64,000 nucleotides of DNA from Cyprinodon diabolis (lineage: Eukaryota; Chordata; Actinopteri; Cyprinodontiformes; Cyprinodontidae): positions 24,325,109-24,389,108 of the forward strand of contig CM060072.1 in assembly GCA_030533445.1 (NCBI GenBank), in the 5' to 3' direction. The position numbers and the translations under genes were made by a program. The number at the start of each line of letters is the position of its first letter. Position 1 is the stretch's first letter. Positions 23,826-36,055 of this stretch are shown here, one piece after another. A model generated the notes under the pieces. The model did no database searches, was not told the origin of the DNA, and was given only the letters and a program-made list of their open reading frames with translations.

Positions 23826-24107
23826 TTGGTTGAACTAAATCTCCTATTAGCTAATTACACGGAAAATGTTTAAACAATCATTTCCACTATGTATTGTAGA
23901 CTGCAGATATAAAAATATGAAAGAAACCTTAAATATTAAGGTATTTACTTAACTACTTTACTCCCCAGAACAGTTAAAAATTAAAAGCTCTTGATTTACT
24001 TGCCTGAAGATATTTTTAATTAAATTAGTTCTGTATGATTGTATAAAGTACTGCCTAAAGGTAACAGCATTCTAGCTTACACTAAACTGAGAAAAAACTA
24101 ATGTAAA

Positions 24108-24148
<41 letters not shown>

Positions 24149-26688
24149 CGTTTTGTCTGTGTATTGACTGGGTCTCAAAGGATCATTAGTCAGAATTAAA
24201 ATACTTTGATTATGTAAAAATATCTTTTTATTTCACTCAGTTATTATAAAAGCTACAATTAATTACATTCAGCATTTAATCCTCTTTCACCACTGAAAGG
24301 CAAGTGAAGAAAAGTGAGGTATAGTCGATATACAATAGATAGAACTTTTTTACCTGTTTATGTAATTTTTTTGCTCCTTCCTACACTTGCAAATCGTTGA
24401 AACCCCCCTCTGAATAAACTGCATCATATTACACCAGTGAATCACAGAGGAGTGATATTACATAACAGAACAGGAATATTAGGCCATATCAGCTTTGATG
24501 AGACGTCACGGATTTATATTTGGTTGTGAGGTTAACGGTATCTTTAACTTTCTTTCTTTGTTTGGCAGTGAGTCAGAGATGGACGGTTTTATGGTACTGA
24601 GGACATAACAAATACAGCACACAAAATCGGATCTTATCCATGTTTCTGGAAAAAAGCAAAACTGCCAGGAAAGAAACCGAGTTTGTAAGAGAACAGGGTT
24701 ATGGAGTTTGTTTTAACATCTTTAAATGTTCAGCCCTGCTTTGCTTACTTCCCTTATATTATCACTGCCTTCCTCGTTGTCACCTTCATTCATGTGTTCG
24801 GCTCTCACATTTCCAATTCCTGTAGAAAAAGATTTTGTCCTCTCTGCCTCCTTCACCTCCTTAATCCCTCCCTCTGTCGTCTCTTCCAGACTCTTCCTTT
24901 TTTATCTCATTTTACCTCTTTTTCCCTCCTCACTCTCTTCTTCCCTTCTTTCCACTCAATAGCTTACCTTCTGCCCTCCTCTTTAGCACTTTGCAGGCTA
25001 CTCCAGTTAGTGCTTCTTCTTATGAATTATACATTTGTGAAGATGTAGGCAAAGTCAGCAGCCTTGTGTGCATCTTACTGGCTTCATGTATGGCTACATT
25101 ATTCTGCATTGGGTAGATTTTGGTCCATTGCCTGTGTCTTTATCTTCTACTACCAGTCAACTAATATGAATATTTATTTCTTCTGAATGAACAATTGTGT
25201 GCATGTGAGGATGCGGAAGCTAATATGCTGCATCTTAGAGATTCCAACATGGAAAGAAGCTAAAACCCTACAATCAGCCTTCAAGGGAGTGTGCAACTGT
25301 ACATCTACAATGTGTGGTGGTTTAGGATTAGTAATCCAGTGGTGAACTCAAATGATCCCCATTCAAGGGCACAAGCATCCATCAGGCCCTTTCATGAACA
25401 CACAGAGACAATGATCCTGCCGAGGTACTCTAGGGGCAGAGTGAGAGGTGGAAGGAATACACCCAAAGTAAGCTTATTGGCATTAAAGCTTTTTTTGGAC
25501 AGCAGAAAACTGTTACGAGGGCATATACTCTATGCATAAAGAAGAATGAATGCCTACTGACCCTTTACATTTAGCCCACATGCGACCTCAAACCCCAATA
25601 ACCCTAAAAAAAAAACTAAAATCAGTAAAGAAAGCGAAAAAAATATGCTGTTCAATGTAAAATCTGAAAAGTGTGAGTTTTCTATGTATCAACACTGAAT
25701 TGCCCCCAATTTCTTGTCCCTTTCTGGTTGAATATTAAATGAAACTCGCTACGAGTGGATACAGGGCATTATGGGGCTGACCTCAGTTATTCATAAGTTG
25801 TGTTTGTTAATTAGAAAGTTTAGTGTGAAATTTTTTTAATTTGAATTGTAAAAAAATCCTCACTGTAGTAATTATTTTTTAAACACACAAACATTTCTCT
25901 GCACAAAGACAAAATTCTTAAATATTTATTTTAACAATTTTGAAAAACAATACAAAATCTAATTTACATGCACACACATAAATCCATGGAATTTGTGCCA
26001 GGATCATTCTGAATTGTGACTATTTTTTTATCTCAACAAATTTGTAGATTCTGCTGTTTTTAGGATTATTTCAAAGTCATCCTTTATCTCAATCACTTAT
26101 TTTATTTCCTCTAGCTGATTTTCTTCCAGAATTCCTGATAATTTTGCTACATCCATCATCCTTTTGTCGCCGACAAGCATCTCTGACCTTGTTAAAGAAC
26201 TTCATTCATATATTTTTCAATCACAGGCAACAACCAACTAACTTATGACATGCCCTCTACTCAAAGCGCCCACCTCCTTCCTAAGTAACATTAATCGCTT
26301 GTGTCAATCTAGATCATAAAGTGCTAAAAAAGTATTGAAATTGCTGTTTTGAATCTTTGTTTTAATTTGGAATACGATCAAAACTTTCAAATAAACTGTT
26401 AACTGAAGTCCAGCCATGTTCTTATCTGACTCAATATTAAACCTTAAACTAGGAATTAGCAAAATATAGCCCATGTTTTTTAATAAACAGAGAAATATCC
26501 CCTGGTGGCAGTACGGTACTTATATTCCTAATAAATGCACAGGTAAAACCGCCCCATCCACATATTCATCCTGCCTTTATGCTGTGTCACTCTTAGCTGA
26601 AACCCATACGATTGCAATGAAGAACTAGCACTCCTCATCTTCTAACTTTAAGACCCACTTGGATTTAAGACAAAAGATAAAAACAAGC
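23826..26688. other. Intronic, (AT)n tract and CT-rich patch
   Basis: Holds a (AT)n tract at 24113-24146 and a pyrimidine-rich patch at about 24830-24980 (CTTCACCTCC, CCCTCCTCAC). CCCCTGGTGGCAG near 26502 resembles a weak CTCF motif. No coding evidence. Confidence 0.4.
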
Positions 26689-26693
26689 AAAGC

Positions 26694-27643
26694 TGTCATG
26701 AACCGAGGACAGATGGACCCAGTATTTAAGGAGAGACAGTCAGTAGGAAAGTTCAAAAAGTTTATTAAAATAAAACTGAAGTGGAGCTGAGGATCACGGA
26801 CACTGCAGGAGGGGGGTGGGGCACCGCCCAATCTCAGACGCTCTAAGGGAGAAACACAGGTAAATGACCACGATCATCTGACTGAAGATGATGATCTCAG
26901 TGAGTCACTTACCTGGTTTAGCAGTTCAGTCCATACCCCTTGAGAGAGGTGCAATCCAGCTGATGGGCTGACAGCTGACGTGGCTCGCGTCACCCAGAGT
27001 GTCCCCGGTGCTGCAGCTTGAGAGGAGTTGCAGGAAGCCGATCCTGATCAGGGATGCAGATCAGGCAGGAACAGACAGAACAGGTTGCAGATCAGGCAGG
27101 AACAGAACAGGTAGCAGGATCCAGGCTTCCAGGCTTTCACAGAGCTCCGGGACAGGAGGGTTCAGAGTCTGACAGAGCTCTGAAGCATGACCAGACGGTC
27201 ACGCACAGGAGCAGACAGGATCAGGTGCAGATGAGCAGGCTCAGTGGAAGAGGGTAGTCGAGACAGGACGTGGAACCAGAACTTGATGCAGGACTTTAAA
27301 CTGGTCTCCTCCCTGGAGCCAGGCTTACTGAGATAAAAACTGAACCTCTCCACATATAGAGCCAAAAACCCAGAGGAGGGACAGTGGACGATCAGGAGAC
27401 GAGACAAACCCAAAAACCCTCTTTCCACTGGCTGCCAGGATCCAGGGCATGAACCAAGGCAAAAACTGAACAGCCAGACTAACAGAAAGACAAGTAATGA
27501 TCTGGCACTGAATGCCGAGGCTGAACTGAATATAATCAAGAGGAAACAGTCTAGAGGCATAAATTATAATTGAGGCAGGGAGGGAAAACGACAGGTGAAA
27601 GGAATGACTAATTAAGGGAGAGCAAACAGGCCCGATCATGACA
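26694..27643 (-). mobile_element. Solo LTR, third gypsy-like family, 950 bp
   Basis: Bounded by a perfect 5-bp target duplication AAAGC (26689-26693 and 27644-27648). Its ends are perfect 8-bp inverted repeats, TGTCATGA...TCATGACA. Read on the minus strand, an AATAAA lies near the 3' end (about 26760), as expected of an LTR, which sets the orientation. A 28-31-bp unit starting GCAGATCAGGCAGGAACAGA is tandemly repeated twice at about 27054-27113. The long frames inside (27162-27560 and 27325-27792, minus) are not protein-like. Confidence 0.85.
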
Positions 27644-27648
27644 AAAGC

Positions 27649-29582
27649 CACAAAGAATCTTGCATTTTTAAGCAGAGTACAGTAGCAAAACATCGATAAA
27701 AACAGCCACCTTACAAAAAAAAAAACAACGGGATCAATGACATAACAGAAGACAAAGAACAAGGCATCAGAAAACACTTGATCCCACATCATTCAAGTCT
27801 TAATGGATTCACTATGAAGATAAAAACTTGACAATAGATCCTAACTAAGCTGCTAATATGAAGCAGAAAATATTTCAGATTTGAAGGAGCTATGATAGAT
27901 CTATTTTACTAGTTTCCATGCATAATCATAGAAAAGAGGCAGCACAAATCCATTCATAGATTTTTAAAAAAGGCTTTGGTGGCAAGATTAGCTAACGCAA
28001 CGTAAAGTACAGTCTCTAGCTTTAAACCAAAATGCTTTATATTGGGGGTAATGTGCATTTTTTGCATGCAGGACATTGAAGTTTAGTTTTTGTGTCGTTT
28101 GACCAGAGCAACTCTGTGTCGGATTCATTTATTTTTTGTTGTTGGACCTGCAGGTAAACCAAAAGGCAATGAGGTGTTATGAGTTTTTAATTATGAATAT
28201 TAAGACTTAGAATGTGGGCAACAAGGGACAGGGACATGAAGCTGAAGAATCAAGCAGTAGAGGAGTTACAAACAAGGAGCCTTAATGCTGAAGCAAAGGA
28301 AGAGAATAATGATGAATCCAGCGAGCCTAGTAACAGGCAATGTGGAACAACAGTGAAACTGAAAGAGGAAGACTAACCAACACAGATAATACACAAAGAG
28401 CTGATAAGACACAAAATGATCTACATACCAAAAAAGGGACACAACTACTAATATGCAAGATTTCCAAAATTTTAATAGCAGAACTGATCACATGGAAGAA
28501 AACCAAAACACCAAGATCACTGATGATTATTTTTTTTAAATCTTAATATAAAAATATATATCAAAGGGTGTGTGGTTCAATGATGGTTTATTGCATAAAA
28601 TCCCAATCAAGAGCCTGAAGATTCGTGTAATGTGATGAACTAGGAAAAAGATCAAAGGGTATAATTACTTTTCCATGGCATTCTGAATTTCTCTCTTGCT
28701 TTTTCTATCACCAGATTACCTTTAAAATTACCACTATTTTTTGAAGAAACATTGGAAATGACTGATGTTGCAAATGACTTCTTTAACTGCTTTTTGCAGC
28801 ACTCGCCCACACGTTCCACATCTTTCTCAAAAAGAAAGGCACACCTACATGATCAGACAGAATCCACACAAACGCCACCCTGCTCCTACACAAGTGGCTT
28901 TTGTGCTGTTGTGCATTATAACTGCAACCTTGTTTGAACATTATTGTGTCGCTGCTGCGACACCAAAGGTGTAAAATTCAAGGAACATCATTGTTAAGAA
29001 TGCTGTAGAAGCAATAAACACCAGATAAGTTTATCACGTTGGTGGTGACTGAGTCAGAAAGGCGTCTTTTCCCACACAAATGTTCCTATTCAAGTTTCAC
29101 TTACTAAGATTTGCAGAAGAAAGAATGCAAAGGGCTTCCTGTATGTTTGATTTATAAGTTTTATGTTTCAGCTTATATTACAGCTTATATTACCAGTCAT
29201 CATAGCAGGAATATAAACCAATGAGGGGGCTTGTTTGGGGATTTTATTTGACAAAAATGTGTACAACCCAATCAGTGTTTCATTTTCCTTTAATGGTATA
29301 TTTTGCTTCTAAACGCTCAATTTATGGGGAATACTCGGAAAATTAAAAAATAAAAAATGATTAAATGAAGGAAATCTGCTCAGTTTTTGTCTTAAAAGTT
29401 TTTATTCATGATTTTCCAGAGCTTTTATGGTCTGGTCAGTAAAATTAGCCCAATATTGTTTATAGAATTTGAGATAAACTCTATGTTAGACAGGGAAGTT
29501 TAGGTTGTGAAGCAATATCATCACCGTTGATCCTCCTTTGATCCATCATTTCATATGTTGTTCATTCTGGATTATCTACATA
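27649..29582. other. Intronic, nothing recognised
   Basis: AT-rich sequence. Short open frames at 28340-28546 and 28752-28974 have no domain. Confidence 0.4.
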
Positions 29583-29590
29583 GGATAAAC

Positions 29591-30955
29591 CAGTGATTTT
29601 CAACCTTTTTGAGCAGCGGTACACTTTTACATTTACAAAATGCTCAGGCAAACTACCAACTAAAATGACACAAAATTACGCTCTAACACATCGTATAGAT
29701 ATAGTTAATAATATAGTTTCTAAATGTATTTATACTCAGTGTGAAACCTGGGCCTGTTTTGATGAAAACAAAAGGGATATCCTGGCAGGAATGGAAGAAA
29801 GACACACTTTTCCTCAACAGTTTTCAGTCCTTCTCTGTTTTTAGTTTTCATGGCAGTCGAGCTCGAGAAGCTCAGCTCACATAGATATGTGGTTGAAAAT
29901 GGAAGAAATGTCAAAATAGCTTTATTGGCATCAGATAACCAAAAATTGTGCAAAGGAAGATAAGCAAAGTTTAAGTTTAAACCACAATCTTTGTTCAGTT
30001 AAATTAGTTCCTCTTGCTCCTTTAAAGTCACATCCTTTCTAGCAATAGATACTGAGCTTTAAGAGTTCCTAACCAAGACAAAGTTGAAAGCTGAAAAGAA
30101 ATAAAATAGCAACTTCTCCTCAAGAGTTTTCAAATGTGTGCCAATCACCTCGAACATTGCAGCAGTGTTGCCATCTTGCAGTTTCTCGGTGAGCGGGACT
30201 TTCATGTAGAGCAATAAGATTTTATGTTCCTCTCCCATTTCTTCACACAAAGACGTAAATAAGCGACATATCAAAGGTCACGACTTCACAAAGTTCACAA
30301 TGCGCACATCATCAAGTTGGCAGTATTAATCTTTCTGCCACAGTGTGGGACTTTTTTATTTACCTGCAAATTCAGCAACAAGGTGGCTAGCTTTGAATGC
30401 TCTCTTGTTTACCTTTGTGGTTTTTCCCCAAAAAGTCTACTGTTTCTAATTGTTTGTACGTATATAAAATAGTCCATCTGCTTGGTTTGAACAGTGTTTC
30501 GTTTGGAGATGGTGTTAAGTTTGCTTGGAACCATTGCGCTATTGGTTAGCTTCACACCACACACCAAGCACAGCGGCGTCAGTGCTGTTGCATCCTCGGT
30601 GAAAGTAAACCCAAATGAAAGATAGCTTTTGGTATATTGCCTCGCGCTCATCTTCTTGTCTTTTTTCTTTTGTCAACCACTCAAACTAGGACCTTGATCT
30701 GGGGCACAATTTTGTCCAGGGCCCTGTTCGGCATTCGTATTTTTCCCTTCTCAAAAACTTCTCCATCACCGTCACTTGTTCATCTTGCTGAGAACCAAAC
30801 TGTCACTGCGTCTCTGTTGTCTTTACAGGCATGTGTAATTACAGCACAGACACCCGACAACATTTAATAAGGTGATGTTAGATCATCAGATGATGATGTT
30901 AGACCATCTCTCTTGGCACTCTACTGTGCCGTGGCACACTGGTTGAAAATCAATG
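29591..30955 (-). mobile_element. Decayed hAT transposon, internally deleted
   Basis: Termini CAGTGATTTTCAACC (left) and, on the other strand, CATTGATTTTCAACC (right) are inverted repeats of hAT type. The flanks carry an 8-bp target duplication with one change, GGATAAAC (29583-29590) and GGATGAAC (30956-30963), the length typical of hAT. At 1365 bp it is shorter than autonomous relatives (usually above 2.5 kb). Transposase fragments lie on the minus strand. Confidence 0.85.
30059..30651 (-). pseudogene. hAT transposase remnant with BED zinc finger
   Basis: Two separated minus-strand pieces. The first, 30409-30651, reads like the BED-finger start of hAT proteins related to the domesticated ZBED5-like genes: YTKSYLSFGFT, then CLVC, LTNSAMVPSKL. 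Its expected downstream zinc histidines are not evident. Between the pieces, about 30360-30410, KASHLVAEFAGK recalls the next conserved segment. The second piece, 30059-30274, has LFTSLCEEMGEEHKILLLYM, resembling the LCEEMG...LLLHTEV segment of the catalytic part. Most of the catalytic domain is missing and frames are broken, so it cannot be functional. Confidence 0.7.
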
Positions 30956-30963
30956 GGATGAAC

Positions 30964-32882
30964 TATATGGAGGCCAGGTACACACTGGTCAGGACACAAG
31001 TGAGTCACAGAGACTTTTCAATCCTTTGCATATAAATCTAAGCATTACATTAAATACAAGCCAAATAACATTTTTGATTTGCCACACTGGTTTGGTCACA
31101 ATAGATCAAAATTCTACTTTTTGTCTTATAAGATATATAGATCTAGATTAGAAGGAATAATGGAAGAAGACCAGTTACAGGCTGTAAAAGACTTAAGACC
31201 GTTTAGTAAAATCAAACAAAGCAACATGGCAGGAGGCTTCCATTCTAAATTTTTTGGTGATGTTCTTCAAATTCTAACTGGGATTGATTCTGATTTGAAC
31301 AAATCATAAAATCATACAGCATCTGTCAACAGACGAGTCTGTACCAGTACATAAAAACATGATTTATGATGGATGGATGGATGGATGGATGGATGGATGG
31401 ATGGATGGATGGATGGATGGATGGAGTAGCATTTATAATTTAGAACTAAACCTGAGTTCTAGACATTATCAACTTAACTTGACAGTTTAAGGCTACAGAG
31501 CAGTATTATAAAGTATATGGCAGCTTAGTCAAAGTCCAGACTTAAATCCAAATGAATATTTGTAGCAGGCCTAAAAAACTTTTCCGTCCTTTCTCTATCA
31601 AATCTGATTGAGCTATTTCCCAAACAATCATAGTTAAATTAGCAATTTTTCCAGAAAAACACAAACCTGAAGACTTTTCATTAACGAAAATTAACTGACT
31701 TAGTTCCAACAAATAACCACATATTGTATTGTTGTCCTGTGGAAAGCACAAAAAAGTTCAATGAAAGTGACTGCTTTTACAATCCACCGAATGTGTTTTG
31801 AAATGAACAGTGAACAGAAATTGTGTATCATTACTGTCAACTGTGAAACAGCAGTGGAGCACAATGTTCCTCCTTCTAGACCTTATGTTAAAAAAAGAGT
31901 CAACAGAGGGTCTTCTCAAATGTTTTGGCTGTCAGCAGAGCTGCGCTGTCTGAAACTATCCATATGACAGGTGACACATTAGATCCATCACCTACAGTTT
32001 ACTCTGGTGACTTTGTCGCCCCACATAGAGTGAGGCGGGTAATGGCGTAAATATGTGCCTGCATGACAAGAAACACAACAAACTGTTGCTTTTGTTGTAT
32101 CAACAAAAAATGATCACAAACTGGAGTTTTTGGAAGATTTTTGTAACATTTTTATATGGGCTCTTTGACCTAGTGCTCTTCCTGTCCCCTAAAAACAGTG
32201 CAGGTCTCCCGATCATGTGCTATTTGGCATATTTTATCAGTTATAAGGACCTTCAAGGATGACTAAAGTAAAAAAGGGCCACAAAAGTAGAGAGACAATT
32301 TTGCTTTATGCTTGATGTGAAAAGCACTAGTATTACCTTTGCAAACAGGATCAGATTTTCATAAAATAAAGCAGGGCTCATTTTTTTTTTATCAATGCAG
32401 CACACAATGACACCTTGTGGCCCTCTGTTAAACTACAGCTCAGGAGCTCATGACAACCTTGCTCAGAGATGTTGTCACATTTCAGTTGCTAGTGTCATTG
32501 ACGCAAATGATTCACTACCTGAGTGCAGGTTTACGCTGCTTTAGGACTTACCTGGTTTACGTTCACCAGAGACATAGTCTGCATTCTCATAGTTAACAGG
32601 ATACATGTACTGAAATATTGCACCAATTCTTTATTCACAGGAGCCAAAAGACTGCCAGACAATACTATGATTCGCTTTAAAATCCTTTGCTTTATATTCA
32701 GTACCCATCTGTGGCTTGAAATCTAAAAATACTAAAAATTGTGATGAGCGACGCAACGTCAGCTGACGTGAGCATAAAGAAAAATCCAAACTTGCTCACA
32801 CTTAACACAGTAAAACACTAGCACTGGTGTTTAGTGTGACTTGTTTGTCTCTGGCTTTGTATCTTCATGTTCCTCTTATAGG
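30964..32882. other. Intronic, with (GGAT)n
   Basis: Nothing coding. Includes the (GGAT)n tract at 31368-31425. Confidence 0.4.
31368..31425. repeat. (GGAT)n microsatellite
   Basis: About 14 uninterrupted GGAT units. Confidence 0.95.
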
Positions 32883-32937
32883 TGATGTCAGTTGCCAAGC
32901 AACCAAGCAATCAGGGCCCGATTGTTGCCATGACAAC
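32883..32937. promoter_or_regulatory. CRE-like site and two RFX X-box-like motifs
   Basis: TGATGTCA (32883-32890, one base off the CRE palindrome) is followed at once by GTTGCCAAGCAAC (32891-32903), a good match to the RFX X-box GTNRCC(N)RGYAAC. A second near-match, GTTGCCATGACAAC, lies at 32924-32937. RFX factors act in ciliated and neuronal cells. Enhancer activity is inferred from motif clustering only. Confidence 0.45.
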
Positions 32938-35505
32938 ATGGCAGGGGTATCATCATGGAGAGAATGGAGATGAAAAGAGGAAGGGAGGATTCAAAGATGA
33001 GAGAAATAAAGGGAGAGATGGGGAGATACAGAGAGAGTCCTGCCATTGAGAGGTTTTGATAATGTGAGGCCCACAGCATGCTGGCAGAAGGGTGACCTCT
33101 GTGGAGCCGGCAGAGAAGGATGCTCATGAATACAGAGAACGGAAAATAAGTGTTGGGGCTTGGATAGGTGGGTTACACAGCGTTTGACACCGTTCTGATG
33201 GGCTCCGTCCCAGATGGAAATGTCACGATGTGCTCTAGTAGTCTCCAGGTACTGTCAGAGGAGATGATGCCGAAGCCACAGCTTGCTGTGTCGCGGAGGT
33301 CCAGAGGGCTTTGGGGCTAACATCTGCAGGTGTCATCATCCATCCATCATGCGACAGCGGCCCACTGTAAAACAGTGTGATGGGGTCATGCTGCATTTAG
33401 TCTGTTTATTCCCTCACCAAACTGAACTCCCCAGTAAGACATTTGAAAATGCCAAACAGCTGCAGACAAATTTAAACATTATGACATTAATCAGCAGGCA
33501 GCAATGATAACTGGCAATACAAAATTTCTTTTGGGCTTTTCTTTTTCAGTAGCACAGGCTTAATGAAAATGTTTCAATAAAGCTCATCTTGGTGAACAAA
33601 CTGACACTTAGATATTGGGGTAAATACGACAAGAATATTGAGTTGAGTGGAAAAAAGAAGAAATAAAATCCATTGTAAAGCAAATTTACTCCTAATTAAG
33701 ATATTTTAAAGATTCTTTAAAGCCAATAAATTATAAAAACTTGTTATAAAATCTACCAGAACAAATATATTACACCGTACCTTTATCAAAGTGTCTTTCT
33801 TGTCTGTATTTTTCTTTCAGTTTTTTGGGGGGGATTTTTTGTTCAATACTTCATTATGCTACAACCACCAGCTCAGAATAATTTATTGGAAAAGTAAATG
33901 ATGGAAACAGCCCTGAAAAACCCTACATTACTTTTTCATCAAAGTATTAGGCTAATTTGAGATATATTCACAAATTTTCTGCACTCTGAATTGATCAATT
34001 CACCATGTGGGCTGAACTTCTCCAAAACTTGCCTATGTAACTCGATGGTTGGATATGTTACTGAATGAGCCATGTGACCCACACAGTCCTCCCTTAAACA
34101 TAGAAGTTGTTGTTAGTACCTGATTAGACATGTTTTTGGTTCTCAGATGTAGAATTTAGTCTAGAGTGGTGAATGTTTTCTTGTCTTTTCGACTAACTCC
34201 ATTACTTCTCAATTTGGAAAATTGTGGCTCCTACCGCCTGTTCTTAGCTCCTATTCCTTAACTTTACACATGGTTGACAGTAGGAAACTATCTGGGGTAG
34301 GAAAGGCACTCCAGACTGCTGTGCTGAACCCAAACATCCTTGGTCGCTCTAGATGCCGTTGTGAGACGGTAAACTAAATGGATGATGCTTGTCAAATCCT
34401 GTCACTACAGGCTTTTAAAAGGAGAACTACAAAAAACTCAAGTTACTTAAAATCAGCTCACAGCTGAAGCCTTTTATTATAAAACCCAAAACATATAAGG
34501 ATACAAACATTGCTATATGTAATGCATAGTAGATGTGAAGAAACATGTGTCTTTGTTCAACTCTGTGAGGTTTGCCAGTCTCATACGTGACATCACACAA
34601 AGAATTGTGTACTTCCTTTTAGCTCCTTATTGCCAGATGGGAATGTTGTGAGGTCACTGTACTAAAAGAGCTATGGCAGGAAACATACAGACTCCATTTG
34701 ATACCTCCTTTCTTACTGCCAACACTATTCATACAGCACTTATGATGGAGCCCCTTGAAGTACTTAAGCATTGTCCGAATGGTACTGATTTTTTCGATTA
34801 AGTTGGACCCACTGAGAGAGACTAGCACTCCAGGTGTCTAAAGCTACATAGCATTGCTTTAAGTTTAACCTGCTACCACTATTATTTAGAGTTGGTTGCT
34901 GTGTTTAAAGTTACCTTTACCTTTAGGTAGCATTTTGATAGGAACACCTTCTTTCTCATTTGATGTGTCCCCTACATGGTTTGAGACAAATTACAGACTT
35001 TCTTATGGTTTTCTTTCTTTTTACTCAAATTTTAGAGGATATGCTGAACACGGTTCAGTGAAATGTTCCATAATAATGAAATACATTAAACTTTCGGTTG
35101 TAATGTGCTTTCATGCATTTGTACAACACATGCTGATGACCTAAACATACAGATTTATAGCAGGACCAAATGTAAATGGTTTCTCTGCCTCCAACAAAGC
35201 TATTTATCAAAACCAAAACTTATTTTGCATCAATATTGATCACATTTTAAAATCAGGTGCAAACTCAAATCCATAAATGTCTGCAGTCATGAATGATGGA
35301 GAAGAGACTCTATTGGCACTGAATGTACTGGTGGTGAAATATAATCTGTGTGGCACATATTAATGTAAAGGGAAGCAAACAGTCTGTATGTGGTCAAACT
35401 GGAACTAAGAGATTATAACTGAACTTAAATACTTGACAAGTTTATGAGATTAAACTGAACATTAAGAGAGGACATAGAACAACTGTGACAGAGCCTGTAA
35501 AGGAA
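32938..35505. other. Intronic, one GC-richer patch
   Basis: The stretch 32938-33420 is less AT-rich than its surroundings and not obviously repetitive, so it may be a conserved element. 33960-34520 has scattered phrases reminiscent of an old Tc1 relic, not enough to define. No gene seen. Confidence 0.4.
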
Positions 35506-36055
35506 CATTACAGGAGGGGTGGACCAGCCTGGGTGCCATTCCGAACTCAGTCCCGCCCACAACGTTTGAGGTCTGGGAAGTTCGGTCTGGCATTGCTCAA
35601 TAGTAGCGCGAGTATGCTCGCCCAATATCTGGCGGGCCAATCAAATTGTCAGGGCGGGCTTTATACGATGATGGACAGATGATCAACAGTAACCTAATCA
35701 ACCACTTCACCAAAGCGCGCTTGGGCGACAACAACAATGGCTGCCGCTGGAGAGTTGAGGTGTGTAGATTCTGCTATTAGGTCTGTTCTAGAAGATATCG
35801 ACAGCAAATTAATTTTAAAAGAGGAACAAATTCTAGCTGTGTAACTGCACGCTTTGATTTTTGTGGACAACAACTATGCGTCGCTTAACATACGTCACGC
35901 ACTCCGTTGCTCTTATTGGTTATAGGTCTATCCAATTGAGTGCAGAGGCATTTTTTTTCCTGGTTCGTTCGAAACACACCCCATAATCACAGCTCTATGG
36001 AGCAGTATCAGACTCATATTCTGACTAGAATTGAGTAGGACTACGTCAGGCTAGG
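35506..36055 (+). mobile_element. CpG-rich DNA-transposon fragment with helicase-like ORF start
   Basis: This block is CpG-rich against an AT-rich background. It has CCAAT boxes (GGCCAATCA near 35636), a TTTATACG and an ATG at 35737 in good context (ACAATGG). The 35-codon frame to 35844 reads MAAAGELRCVDSAIRSVLED and then LILKEEQ. The LKEEQ segment resembles the start of RecQ-like helicase proteins carried by some fish mobile elements. Candidate ends share AGCCTG (35529 and, inverted, near 36048), but no target duplication is evident. Family not established. Confidence 0.45.

Noticed and set aside
27162..27792. Two long minus-strand frames (132 and 155 codons)
   Set aside because: They lie in and across the boundary of a solo LTR and have no protein-family features.
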